Shown: positions 7,154 to 15,055, counted from the first letter of the stretch. The stretch is DNA of 19,029 nucleotides from Bacteroidaceae bacterium (GCA_017557475.1 JAFYYO010000267.1:1-19029), one strand, 5' to 3'. Made by a program: numbers and translations. Notes: a model not told the origin generated them from the letters alone.

Positions 7154-7621
7154 ATGGAGAAATTAGACAAGAAAGCGAGATTGCAGGCAATACGCAAAAT
7201 AGTTAGCTTGAAAAGCCTGGAGAGTCAGGAAGATTTGCTTGCCGCACTCAAAGAGGAGGGATTTTTCAGTACCCAAACCACCTTGAGTCGTGATCTCAAG
7301 CAACTGCGCATCAGTAAGGTGAGAGTACGTAGTGGCCTCAGTGTTTATGCGCTGCCTCGCGAAGGACAGTTCGAGCCGGTGCCTACGCTCGAAGAGATAA
7401 ATCAGACGAAATGGCGGCTTAATTTCTCTGGCAACCTGATGGTAGTGCACACTCCGCCTGGTCATGCTAGCATGGTTGCCTACGATGTGGACAACATCAA
7501 ACACTCGTTCTTCCTCGGCACAGTTGCAGGCGATGACACAGTCATCGTGGTGCTGGCAGAAGGTGTGGACAGAGAAGCAGCTGGTGAGATTGTCCGTAAT
7601 CTCTTCCCAAAACTGGCATAA
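7154..7621 (+). CDS. argR: Arginine repressor
   Basis: 155 residues, the normal length. The N-terminal winged helix-turn-helix spans about 1-70 (recognition helix TQTTLSRDLKQL, 40-51). The C-terminal arginine-binding and hexamer-forming domain spans about 85-155 with HTPPGHASMVAYDVD and GTVAGDDTVIVV (122-133), including the paired Asp residues that bind arginine. It heads the cluster and lies directly downstream of palindromic GCATA sites, so it probably represses itself and the operon when arginine is plentiful. The GNAT gene begins 39 bases after its stop without an obvious terminator. Confidence 0.95.
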   Translation: MEKLDKKARLQAIRKIVSLKSLESQEDLLAALKEEGFFSTQTTLSRDLKQLRISKVRVRSGLSVYALPREGQFEPVPTLEEINQTKWRLNFSGNLMVVHTPPGHASMVAYDVDNIKHSFFLGTVAGDDTVIVVLAEGVDREAAGEIVRNLFPKLA

Positions 7622-7660
7622 AACTCTATACATTATTATATAATAGGAGACTTTAAAGAG

Positions 7661-8281
7661 ATGAAAGATGTAAAGAGTGAGGACATACGGGTGCTGGTGG
7701 CTGATGCGGAGCACGAGAAGTATGTCGATACTATTATAGAGACCATTCGTGATGCGGCTCGCAAACGTGGTACAGGTATTGCCGAGCGCACCCATGATTA
7801 TGTCGCGACCAAGATGCGCGAAGGCAAAGCGGTGCTCGCTTTGGATGGCGACACGTTTGTGGGCTTCAGTTATATCGAGACTTGGGGCAACAAACATTAT
7901 GTCACGACCTCCGGTCTCATCGTCCATCCCGACTATCAAGGCTTGGGAGTTGCGAAGCGCATCAAGGACTACACCTTCACTTTGGCTCGTCTGCGTTGGC
8001 CTCATGCCAAGATTTTCAGCCTGACGAGTGGTGATGCGGTCATGAAGATGAACACGGCTCTGGGTTATGTTCCCGTGAGCTTCAACCAACTGACCGACGA
8101 TGATGCTTTCTGGCAAGGATGTCTGGGTTGCATTAATCACGATATTCTCGAGGCAAAGGGACGTAAGTTCTGTGTCTGCACGGGCATGCTCTGGGACCCA
8201 GAGAAGCACAAGGGCGAACCGACTTCGCTTGAGGTCATCAAGGATGTGATGAGGACTTTGGTTTTGAGAGGGATAGAGTAG
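7661..8281 (+). CDS. GNAT-family acyltransferase, probable N-acyl(succinyl)glutamate synthase
   Basis: 206 residues with one GNAT fold. Motif A is visible as TTSGLIVHPDYQGLGVAKRI (about 82-101), including the Q-x-x-G-x-A acyl-CoA pyrophosphate loop. The C-terminal part has an unusual Cys/His set: Cys154, Cys157, His160, Cys171 and Cys173, which could bind metal. It lies between argR and argG. Bacteroidetes that use ArgF' need an enzyme to acylate glutamate; from memory, genetic work in Bacteroides thetaiotaomicron assigned an argR-argG-linked GNAT to N-succinylglutamate synthase. I therefore infer this role. The sequence alone does not tell acetyl-CoA from succinyl-CoA. An AGGAG lies at 7645-7649. 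Confidence 0.75.
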   Translation: MKDVKSEDIRVLVADAEHEKYVDTIIETIRDAARKRGTGIAERTHDYVATKMREGKAVLALDGDTFVGFSYIETWGNKHYVTTSGLIVHPDYQGLGVAKRIKDYTFTLARLRWPHAKIFSLTSGDAVMKMNTALGYVPVSFNQLTDDDAFWQGCLGCINHDILEAKGRKFCVCTGMLWDPEKHKGEPTSLEVIKDVMRTLVLRGIE

Positions 8282-8290
8282 AAGCCCCGA

Positions 8291-8304
8291 CCCCCTTTAG
8301 GGGG
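8291..8304. repeat. C5/G5 perfect hairpin upstream of argG
   Basis: CCCCC-TTTA-GGGGG is a perfect inverted repeat between the GNAT gene and argG. An A-rich stretch follows instead of a T tract, so it is not a classical terminator. Short palindromes of this kind are dispersed in some Bacteroidetes genomes. As RNA it could act as a processing or translation-control stem. Confidence 0.7.
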
Positions 8305-8308
8305 AGAA

Positions 8309-8343
8309 AAATGTTCAATGTTTAATGTTCAATATTCAATGGA
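8309..8343. repeat. 7-base tandem tract (CAATGTT-like x5) carrying the argG start codon
   Basis: Units AAATGTT, CAATGTT, TAATGTT, CAATATT, CAATGGA. The last contains the preferred argG ATG (8339). ATGs recur every seven bases, so they fall in all three frames; the one at 8318 is in frame with argG and would add seven residues. The tract ends CAATGGATAA, identical to the tract before the acyl-CoA synthetase gene. Confidence 0.85.
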
Positions 8344-9541
8344 TAAGAAGAAAGTTGTGGTCGCCTTTAGCGGCGGTTTAGATACCAGTTACACCGTGAT
8401 GTACCTGGCAAAGGAGAAGGGTTATGAGGTTTATGCGGCTTGCGCAAACACCGGTGGCTTCAGTCCTGAGCAGTTGAAGGCAAACGAAGAGAATGCCTAC
8501 AAGCTTGGAGCAAAAGCCTATGTTACACTTGATGTCACACAGGAATACTACGAGAAGTCGCTCAAATACATGATTTTCGGCAACGTCTTGAGGAACAATT
8601 GCTACCCGATTTCGGTAAGTAGCGAGCGTATCTTCCAAGCCTTGGCGATTGCCAGATACGCGAAGGAAATAGGAGCTTCGGCTATTGCTCATGGCTCGAC
8701 GGGAGCAGGAAATGACCAAATTCGCTTCGATATGACGTTCCTCGTGATGTGTCCTGGTGTTGAAATTATCACTTTGACTCGCGACGGAAACCTCTCTCGC
8801 CAGGAAGAAGTGGATTACCTCAACAAGAACGGCTACTTCGCAGACTTTACCAAGCTCAAATACAGCTATAATGTCGGCCTTTGGGGAACAAGCATCTGTG
8901 GCGGCGAGATACTCGACTCGAAGCAAGGTCTGCCAGAAAGTGCTTACCTGAAGCACCCCACGGAAGAAGGACCAGAACTCCTCAAGATTGGTTTCGACAA
9001 GGGTGAGATTTGCTCGGTCAACGGTGAGAAGTTCGACGACAAGATAAAAGCCATCCAGAAGGTCGAGGAGATAGGAGCCCGTTACGGCATCGGTCGCGAC
9101 TGTCATGTTGGCGACACCATCATCGGCATCAAGGGTCGTGTGGGCTTCGAGGCAGCTGCTCCGATGCTCATCATAGGTGCCCATCGCTATCTCGAGAAGT
9201 TCACCCTCTCGAAGTGGCAGCAGTACTGGAAAGAGCAGGTTGCCAATTGGTACGGAATGTTCCTGCATGAGAGCCAATACTTAGAGCCCGTGATGCCCGA
9301 CATCGAAGCCATGCTCCTGAGCAGCCAAAGGAATGTGACGGGCGAAGTGACGCTCGAGTTGCGTCCCCTCTGCTTCCAAACAGTCGGCGTGGACAGTCCT
9401 AACGACCTCGTAAAGAACAAGTTGGGCGAGTACGGAGAGACCGCAAAGGCCTGGACGAGCGAGGATGCGAAGGGCTTCATCAAGGTGACATCGACTGCCT
9501 TGAGAGCCTACTATTTGGCACACCCTGAGGAGAGGCGATAA
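8339..9541 (+). CDS. argG: Argininosuccinate synthase
   Basis: 400 residues from ATG at 8339; joins citrulline and aspartate with ATP to give argininosuccinate in the cytoplasm. The nucleotide-binding loop AFSGGLDTS lies at 9-17, followed by family blocks ACANTGG, NCYPISVSSERI, AHGSTGAGNDQIRFD and IGIKGRVGFEAAAPMLI. Length is normal. An in-frame ATG at 8318 would add seven residues translated from the 7-base repeat; family members usually begin a few residues before KVVVAFSGG, so the later start is preferred. It follows the GNAT gene by 57 bases, with a C5/G5 hairpin between, and precedes argC by 135 bases filled by a 22-base repeat array. Confidence 0.96.
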   Translation: MDKKKVVVAFSGGLDTSYTVMYLAKEKGYEVYAACANTGGFSPEQLKANEENAYKLGAKAYVTLDVTQEYYEKSLKYMIFGNVLRNNCYPISVSSERIFQALAIARYAKEIGASAIAHGSTGAGNDQIRFDMTFLVMCPGVEIITLTRDGNLSRQEEVDYLNKNGYFADFTKLKYSYNVGLWGTSICGGEILDSKQGLPESAYLKHPTEEGPELLKIGFDKGEICSVNGEKFDDKIKAIQKVEEIGARYGIGRDCHVGDTIIGIKGRVGFEAAAPMLIIGAHRYLEKFTLSKWQQYWKEQVANWYGMFLHESQYLEPVMPDIEAMLLSSQRNVTGEVTLELRPLCFQTVGVDSPNDLVKNKLGEYGETAKAWTSEDAKGFIKVTSTALRAYYLAHPEERR

Positions 9542-9543
9542 AC

Positions 9544-9653
9544 AACGCGTGTGTCGTTGGCAAACGACACGTGGATAAATCGCAAACATAACGTGTAATG
9601 TTTGCAATCATAACGTGTAATGTTGGCGAACATAACGTGTAATGTTTTCGGAC
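9544..9653. repeat. Array B: five 22-base tandem units between argG and argC
   Basis: Exactly five 22-base units start at 9544, 9566, 9588, 9610 and 9632. The last three share their first 14 bases, ATAACGTGTAATGT; four of the five end in AAC, AATC or GGAC. The first two units face each other and give a perfect 8-base-pair hairpin, GTGTCGTT (9551-9558), loop GGCA, AACGACAC (9563-9570), extendable by wobble pairs, just after the argG stop. No T tract follows. The array fills nearly the whole gap to argC (9677). Confidence 0.85.
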
Positions 9654-9676
9654 ATACCTAATGAAATGATAAAAGT

Positions 9677-10642
9677 ATGGTAAGAGTAGGGATTTTAGGA
9701 GCTGCAGGTTATACTGGTGGCGAACTGATAAGAGTGCTTCTGGGGCATCCTGAAGCGAGGATTGTTTTTGCCAATAGCGAGAGCAACGCCGGCAATCCCG
9801 TCAGCGAAGTCCACGAAGGCTTAATCGGCGAGACTGACCTTTGCTTCACTTCGGAAATGCCTTTCGACCAAGTGGATGTCGTCTTCTTCTGCTTCGGACA
9901 TGGGAAAAGCGAACAATTCCTGAAGGAGCACGAGATTCCGCAGAATGTCAAGATAATCGACATGGCTCAAGATTTCAGGATAGCAGGCGAGCATGATTAT
10001 GTCTATGGACTGCCTGAAACGCATCGCTCGACGATAAAAGATTGCAATCATCTCGCAAATCCCGGTTGCTTTGCGACTGCCATCCAGCTCGCTATGCTGC
10101 CCGCTTTGAAGGCAGGCATCATTAGTGGAGACATACATGTAAACGGTATTACGGGCAGTACGGGTGCAGGTCAGAAGCCTGGCTCAACGACGCATTTCTC
10201 TTGGCGAAGCGATAACATTTCCGTCTATAAGACCTTCACACATCAACACTTGCTGGAGGTTAACCAAACGGTACAGGAATTGTGTCCTGGCTATGCAGGC
10301 CGAGTGCTCTTCATCCCGCAGCGAGGGTGCTTCACAAGAGGCATTTTCGTGACCGCTTATGCCAAGTGTGACTTGCCTCTGGAACAGGTTCAGCAGGTCT
10401 ATGAAGCCTATTACAAGGATGCTCGCTTCACGCACTTCGTCCGCACGAGCCCTGATATGAAGCAGGTCGTAAACACCAATAAGGCATTGGTTTACGTGGA
10501 GAAATACGAGGACCAATTGCTCATGATTTCCTGCATCGACAACCTCTTGAAGGGAGCAGTCGGGCAGGCCGTGCAGAATATGAACCTCATGTTCGGCCTC
10601 GACGAGAGCGAAGGTCTGCAACTAAAAGCGAGTGCCTTCTAA
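9677..10642 (+). CDS. argC: N-acyl-gamma-glutamyl-phosphate reductase
   Basis: 321 residues. Reduces N-acylglutamyl phosphate to the semialdehyde with NADPH, the third step of arginine synthesis. The Rossmann loop GAAGYTGGEL is at 8-17, the active-site Cys131 lies in NPGCFATA, and ITGSTGAGQKPG (158-169) is a family block. Length is typical of the type-1 family. In Bacteroidetes with the ArgF' pathway the acyl group is probably succinyl, which cannot be read from this sequence. The ATG at 9677 follows an AT-rich stretch (AAAAGT) after the 22-base array. The gene is followed by 51 bases holding an 8-base repeat before argD. Confidence 0.95.
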   Translation: MVRVGILGAAGYTGGELIRVLLGHPEARIVFANSESNAGNPVSEVHEGLIGETDLCFTSEMPFDQVDVVFFCFGHGKSEQFLKEHEIPQNVKIIDMAQDFRIAGEHDYVYGLPETHRSTIKDCNHLANPGCFATAIQLAMLPALKAGIISGDIHVNGITGSTGAGQKPGSTTHFSWRSDNISVYKTFTHQHLLEVNQTVQELCPGYAGRVLFIPQRGCFTRGIFVTAYAKCDLPLEQVQQVYEAYYKDARFTHFVRTSPDMKQVVNTNKALVYVEKYEDQLLMISCIDNLLKGAVGQAVQNMNLMFGLDESEGLQLKASAF

Positions 10643-10651
10643 AAGTCTCGT

Positions 10652-10683
10652 GATAACGATATAACGAAATAACGTCATAACGA
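10652..10683. repeat. 8-base tandem tract (NATAACGA x4) before argD
   Basis: Units GATAACGA, TATAACGA, AATAACGT, CATAACGA, head to tail, between the argC stop and argD start. They are followed by an A/G-rich AAAGAAAGAA directly upstream of the argD ATG. Confidence 0.85.
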
Positions 10684-10693
10684 AAAGAAAGAA

Positions 10694-11821
10694 ATGGAAC
10701 TCTTCGACGTATACCCTTTGATGGATGTGACCATTGCACGCGGCAAGGGTTGCAAAGTCTGGGACTCTGAGGGACAGGAATACCTCGACCTTTATGGCGG
10801 ACATGCAGTCATCAGCGTGGGTCACTGCCATCCTCATTATGTAGAGGCAATGACGAAGCAACTGCAGACGCTTGGCTTCTACAGTAATTCCGTGCAAAAT
10901 CCCTTGCAGAAGGAGTTCGCGAAGCGTCTTGGCAAAGCTTGTGGCTATGAGGATTACAGCCTCTTTCTGGTCAATTCTGGTGCCGAAGCGAACGAGAACG
11001 CCCTGAAGTTGGCATCGTTTTATAATGGCAGGACACGCATCTTATCACTTGAAAAAGCCTTTCATGGACGTACCTCTTTGGCTGTAGAGGCAACTGCGAA
11101 TCCCAAGATTATTGCTCCCATTAACGCCAACGGGCACGTTACTTACCTGCCTCTCAACGATATAGAAGCTTGGAAGACTGAACTCGAGAAGGGAGATGTC
11201 TGCGCTTGCATCCTGGAATGTATACAAGGAGTGGGAGGTATTCGCTTGGTCGAAGCCGACTTCTTGCAGGAGCTTCAGAAACTTTGTCACGCCAACGGAA
11301 CCGTCTTGATTTGCGACGAGATTCAATGCGGCTACGGTCGAAGCGGCAAATTCTTTGCTCATCAGCATCTCGGCGTACGTCCCGATATGATAACTGTCGC
11401 GAAAGGTATCTGCAATGGATTCCCCATGAGTGGTCTTCTCATTAGTCCCAAGTTCACGCCTGTCTATGGTCAGCTCGGCACGACCTTCGGAGGGAACCAT
11501 CTCGCATGTGCCGGTGCCATCGCAGTTCTCGAGATTATGGAGCAGGAAAAGCTCGTCGAGAATGCTGCTGAGGTTGGCGAATACTTGATGCAAGCCATTC
11601 GTGATGCACAACTTCCGCATGTTGTGGAAGTTCGTGGACGCGGCCTCATGATAGGCATCGAGCTGGATATTCCGTATAAGGAACCGCGTCAGAAACTCGT
11701 CAAGGAACAACATTGCTTCACAGGTTGCTCAGGAACTAACGTCCTACGACTGCTTCCGCCTCTTTGTCTCACAAAGCAAGAAGCCGATAGCTTCGTGGAA
11801 AAACTAAGAAAAGTGCTATGA
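10694..11821 (+). CDS. argD: Acylornithine aminotransferase
   Basis: 375 residues; a class III PLP aminotransferase converting N-acylglutamate semialdehyde to N-acylornithine with glutamate as amino donor. Visible motifs: YLDLYGGHAVISVGHCHP near 30-47, NSGAEANENALKLA at 94-107, FHGRT at 123-127, DEIQCGYGRSGKFFA (Asp208 binds the PLP ring nitrogen) and VAKGICNGFPM with the Schiff-base Lys237. Length is slightly short but complete. Substrate acyl group is presumed succinyl from the presence of ArgF'. The stop overlaps the proC start (ATGA). Upstream lies an 8-base repeat and an A/G-rich stretch that may aid ribosome binding. Confidence 0.94.
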   Translation: MELFDVYPLMDVTIARGKGCKVWDSEGQEYLDLYGGHAVISVGHCHPHYVEAMTKQLQTLGFYSNSVQNPLQKEFAKRLGKACGYEDYSLFLVNSGAEANENALKLASFYNGRTRILSLEKAFHGRTSLAVEATANPKIIAPINANGHVTYLPLNDIEAWKTELEKGDVCACILECIQGVGGIRLVEADFLQELQKLCHANGTVLICDEIQCGYGRSGKFFAHQHLGVRPDMITVAKGICNGFPMSGLLISPKFTPVYGQLGTTFGGNHLACAGAIAVLEIMEQEKLVENAAEVGEYLMQAIRDAQLPHVVEVRGRGLMIGIELDIPYKEPRQKLVKEQHCFTGCSGTNVLRLLPPLCLTKQEADSFVEKLRKVL

Positions 11822-12549
11822 AGATAAACGTTATAGGTGCAGGAAATATGGGCGGTGCCCTCGTCAAAGGATGGGCAAAGGCAGGTCTGGCTAATGACCT
11901 TACCGTGACTGCTCGCACACAAGAAACGCTCGACCGACTCGTTGAGGCATGTCCCGGCATCACGACAATGCTTGATAACAAGCAGGCCACAAAAGGAGCG
12001 GATGTCGTTCTGCTTGCCGTAAAGCCTTGGCTCGTCGAGCAAGTGATAGAAGAAATAAAGCCAGAGTTGGCCGACAAACTGCTTATTTCTGTCGCTGCAA
12101 ACGTGCGTCATGAGCGCATTAATGTCTATGCGATGCCTAACATAGCTGCCGAATTCGGCGAGAGCATGACTTTCGTAGAGGAAGCAGAGCAGGCAAAAGT
12201 GGCTGCCGACCTCTTTGGCAAGTTGGGACAAAGCAAGATTGTTCCGCAACGATTGATGGGTGCGGGCATGATGATGGCAGGCTGCGGCATTGCTTACGTC
12301 ATGCGTTTCCTTCGTGCGATGATGGAAGGAGGCGTCGAGATGGGCTTCTATCCCGACGAGGCAAAAACGATTGCCATGCAAACCATGCAAGGCGCCGTTG
12401 CCATGCTTCGCCAGACTGGTCTGCACCCAGAGGCTGCCATAGACAAGGTCACGACACCCGGCGGCATTACGATTAAAGGCTTAAATGAATTGGATCATGC
12501 TGCCTTCAACTCGGCAGTGATACGTTGCCTAAAGGCAGGACTGCAATGA
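11818..12549 (+). CDS. proC: Pyrroline-5-carboxylate reductase
   Basis: 243 residues; the last step of proline synthesis, reducing pyrroline-5-carboxylate with NAD(P)H. The N-terminal Rossmann loop GAGNMGGALVKG (7-18) is plain, and the C-terminal helical dimer domain carries AGCGIAYVMRFLRAMMEGG and a PGGITIKGLNELD block close to the family's TPGGxTxxGL signature. It is slightly shorter than the usual 260-280 residues but has both domains. It overlaps argD upstream and proB downstream by four bases each, so it should be translated in a coupled fashion within the cluster. Confidence 0.93.
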   Translation: MKINVIGAGNMGGALVKGWAKAGLANDLTVTARTQETLDRLVEACPGITTMLDNKQATKGADVVLLAVKPWLVEQVIEEIKPELADKLLISVAANVRHERINVYAMPNIAAEFGESMTFVEEAEQAKVAADLFGKLGQSKIVPQRLMGAGMMMAGCGIAYVMRFLRAMMEGGVEMGFYPDEAKTIAMQTMQGAVAMLRQTGLHPEAAIDKVTTPGGITIKGLNELDHAAFNSAVIRCLKAGLQ

Positions 12550-13316
12550 AGAAACGAATCGTAGTGAAGGTGGGCAGCAATGTCCTCACGACAGATAAGG
12601 GCAAACTCGACATCACCCGAATGTCTGCACTTGTTGACCAAATCGCTTGGTTGCGGCAATGTGACTATGATGTCGTGCTTGTATCGAGCGGCGCAGTTGC
12701 TTGTGGTCGCAAGGAATTGCAGGTTGACCATCTGCTCGACTCTGTAGAACAGCGCCAACTCTTCTCGGCTATGGGGCAGGTGAAGCTCGTCAACCTCTAC
12801 TACGACCTCTTTCGCGAATACAACATACACATTGGTCAGGTGCTGACGACAAAAGAGAACTTCCAAAGCGAACGCAGTTATCAGAACCAACGTGCTTGCA
12901 TGGAAGTGATGCTCGAGAACGGTGTGTTGCCTATCGTCAATGAGAATGATACGGTAAGCATCGAGGAGCTGATGTTCACGGACAACGATGAACTGTCTGG
13001 CCTCATTGCCAAGATGATAGAAGCTCAAATGCTTGTGTTGCTCACAGGCGTTGATGGACTCTACAACGGCAATCCCTTAGAACCGGGCAGCGAAGTGATT
13101 CGTCAGGTATGTTCAAGCGATGATGTCAGTCGCTACATACTTCCAACCAAGAGTAACGTTGGCAGAGGCGGTATGATGTCGAAGTTCAACACAGCTTTTT
13201 CTGTTGCAAAGGCGGGCATTCGCGTCATTATAGCCAATGGCAATCGCGATGGCATCTTGCCTGCTTTAATAGAGAAACCGACGGAAACCATCTATACAGA
13301 ATTCCTGCCATCATGA
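12546..13316 (+). CDS. proB: Glutamate 5-kinase, short form without PUA domain
   Basis: 256 residues from ATG at 12546, which overlaps the proC stop (ATGA). A TTG 21 bases upstream could add seven residues but lies inside proC and is less likely. Amino-acid kinase motifs: VVKVGSN (5-11), VSSGAVACGR, VNENDTV, FTDNDELSG and KSNVGRGGMMSK. It phosphorylates glutamate to gamma-glutamyl phosphate, the first step of proline synthesis. The C-terminal PUA domain of the E. coli enzyme (367 residues) is absent; this is common in other bacteria. Proline feedback inhibition is usual for the kinase domain but not shown here. Its stop overlaps proA. Confidence 0.93.
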   Translation: MKKRIVVKVGSNVLTTDKGKLDITRMSALVDQIAWLRQCDYDVVLVSSGAVACGRKELQVDHLLDSVEQRQLFSAMGQVKLVNLYYDLFREYNIHIGQVLTTKENFQSERSYQNQRACMEVMLENGVLPIVNENDTVSIEELMFTDNDELSGLIAKMIEAQMLVLLTGVDGLYNGNPLEPGSEVIRQVCSSDDVSRYILPTKSNVGRGGMMSKFNTAFSVAKAGIRVIIANGNRDGILPALIEKPTETIYTEFLPS

Positions 13317-14491
13317 AGCAATTGTTCCATAACACAAAGGAAGCAAGCAGGACACTCATGCTTTTGACAGACGGGCAACGCAATGATGTGCTTCGTCGCA
13401 TTGCTGATTGTGCTGAATCTTCCGCAGAACAATTGCTTGCAGCCAATGCCATTGACTTGCAGAAGCTTGAGCCAAGCGACCCGCTCTATGACCGTTTGTT
13501 GCTCACACCTCAGCGTATAGCAGGGATTGCAGCAGACCTCCGCAACGTGGCCAAGTTGCCGTCGCCTTTGGGCATTATAAGCAAGGAGAGAACGCTTGCC
13601 AATGGTCTTTACCTGCGTCGCATAAGTGTTCCTTTCGGTGTGATTGGCGTCATCTTCGAAGCAAGGCCGAATGTCTGCTTCGATGTCTTCTCTTTGTGCT
13701 TCAAGAGTGGCAATGCCTGTCTGTTGAAAGGCAGCCATAGTGCAGAGGAAAGCAATCGTGCGATTGTTTCGCTCATTCATGATGTGCTTCGCAAAGCAAA
13801 TATTTGTACGGATGTGTTGGCTTTGTTGCCACCCACTCATGAAGCCACTGCAGAACTACTTGGTGCAGTTGGTTATGTTGACCTCTGTATCCCCCGAGGC
13901 GGAAGGAAACTCATCGATTTCGTACGCGACAATGCTCGTGTGCCAGTTATTGAGACAGGAGCAGGTGTTGTGCATGCCTATTTTGACAAAGATGGCGATT
14001 TGGAGAAAGGACAACGCATTATCAGTAATGCCAAGATGCGACGTGTCAGTGTCTGCAATGCCCTTGACTGTCTGCTTGTCCATCGTGATAGAACCAACGA
14101 CATCCCAGCTCTGCTTGCTCCGATGAAAGGGCGTGTAGAGATAGTTGAAAATGAATCGGCAATGGGAACGGAATGGATGGACTATAAGCTTTCCCTGAAG
14201 ATTGTCGATAGTCTTGACGAGGCTTTGGCACATATTGCACGGTACGGCTCTGGCCACAGCGAGTGCATCATCACGGAGAACGAGGCAACGGCTGCCCGAT
14301 TCCAGCAGATGGTTGATGCAGCATGCGTATATGTTAATGCACCAACCAGTTTTACCGATGGAGCACAATTTGGTTTGGGGGCAGAGATAGGCATTTCAAC
14401 TCAGAAGCTTGGCCCGCGTGGTCCTATGGCGCTTGAAGAGATGACGACCTACAAGTGGTTAATTAATGGTAACGGACAAACAAGAATTTAA
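13313..14491 (+). CDS. proA: Glutamate-5-semialdehyde dehydrogenase (gamma-glutamyl phosphate reductase)
   Basis: 392 residues; reduces the product of ProB with NADPH to the semialdehyde that cyclises to pyrroline-5-carboxylate. The aldehyde dehydrogenase fold shows IGVIFEARPNVCFDVFSLCFKSGNACLLKG (nucleotide-binding half, about 111-140), PVIETGAG (211-218), and the catalytic Cys248 in VSVCNALD. The C-terminal block ends with GLGAEIGISTQKLGPRGPMALEEMTTYKW, typical of ProA. It overlaps proB by four bases, and the XRE-cupin gene begins six bases after the stop. Length is slightly less than E. coli ProA (417). Confidence 0.95.
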   Translation: MKQLFHNTKEASRTLMLLTDGQRNDVLRRIADCAESSAEQLLAANAIDLQKLEPSDPLYDRLLLTPQRIAGIAADLRNVAKLPSPLGIISKERTLANGLYLRRISVPFGVIGVIFEARPNVCFDVFSLCFKSGNACLLKGSHSAEESNRAIVSLIHDVLRKANICTDVLALLPPTHEATAELLGAVGYVDLCIPRGGRKLIDFVRDNARVPVIETGAGVVHAYFDKDGDLEKGQRIISNAKMRRVSVCNALDCLLVHRDRTNDIPALLAPMKGRVEIVENESAMGTEWMDYKLSLKIVDSLDEALAHIARYGSGHSECIITENEATAARFQQMVDAACVYVNAPTSFTDGAQFGLGAEIGISTQKLGPRGPMALEEMTTYKWLINGNGQTRI

Positions 14492-14497
14492 GAATAT

Positions 14498-15049
14498 ATG
14501 AACGACATTAAGCAAATCGCGCAACGCTTGAAGGGCTTGCGAGAGATATTTGACATCCCTGTAGAGAAGATGGCAGAGGTGTGTGAAACGACTGTCGAGC
14601 ACTATCGTCGTATTGAGAGTGGGGAAAGTGACCCAGGTGTGTATCGCCTTTCCCGCATCTCCAAGCAGTATGGTATCGCCCTTGATGTGCTGCTTTATGG
14701 CGAAGAACCTCGTATGAATGGCTACTTCGTCACTCGTCGAGGGCAAGGTCTTGAGGTGGACAGGCACAACGATTACAAGTACAAATCACTTGCCAGTGGC
14801 TTCAAAGGAAGGGCGATGGAGCCTTTCTATACAGAGATTGAGCCTCTTCCGGAAGGTAAGAACCACGCAAAGAACGTTCATGATGGGCAGGAGTTCATCG
14901 TAGTTATGGTAGGCGTGCTTGAGATAACCATTGATGATAAGGTGATTGTTCTCAGGCCAGGCGACAGCATTTACTTCGATACGACACATCCCCACTGCAT
15001 GCGTGCCCTTGAGAATAAGACGGTTAAGTTCCTGACAGTAATCATCTGA
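14498..15049 (+). CDS. XRE-family regulator with C-terminal cupin domain
   Basis: 183 residues. A helix-turn-helix of the XRE/HTH_3 type spans about 6-67 (IAQRLKGLREIFDIPVEKMAE and VEHYRRIESGESDPG). A cupin_2 barrel spans about 107-183 with HDGQEFIVVMVGVLEI and LRPGDSIYFDTTHPH, carrying the usual His/Gly cupin positions. Such proteins are ligand-sensing transcription factors; the ligand here is unknown. The family is often found beside an AMP-forming acyl-CoA synthetase, as here, so it probably controls that gene. It lies 6 bases after proA and 36 bases before the preferred start of the acyl-CoA synthetase, so it may sit inside the arginine/proline transcript. Confidence 0.9.
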   Translation: MNDIKQIAQRLKGLREIFDIPVEKMAEVCETTVEHYRRIESGESDPGVYRLSRISKQYGIALDVLLYGEEPRMNGYFVTRRGQGLEVDRHNDYKYKSLASGFKGRAMEPFYTEIEPLPEGKNHAKNVHDGQEFIVVMVGVLEITIDDKVIVLRPGDSIYFDTTHPHCMRALENKTVKFLTVII

Positions 15050-15055
15050 CAGGAA

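Noticed and set aside
7163..8209. 348-codon minus-strand frame over argR and the GNAT gene
   Set aside because: Both plus-strand genes have strong family motifs and fit the operon; the antisense product has no recognisable domain.
8318..8338. Seven-residue N-terminal extension of ArgG
   Set aside because: The residues come from the 7-base repeat and family members usually start just before KVVVAFSGG; possible as an alternative start only.
8378..9277. 299-codon minus-strand frame opposite argG
   Set aside because: Shadow of argG; codon structure and motifs support the plus strand only.
9548..9573. Rho-independent terminator after argG
   Set aside because: The stem is strong but no T tract follows, and argC-argD continue the pathway in the same direction; described as part of array B instead.
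12525..12545. TTG start adding seven residues to ProB
   Set aside because: The ATG at 12546 overlaps the proC stop as at the neighbouring junctions and begins directly with MKKRIVVKVGSN.
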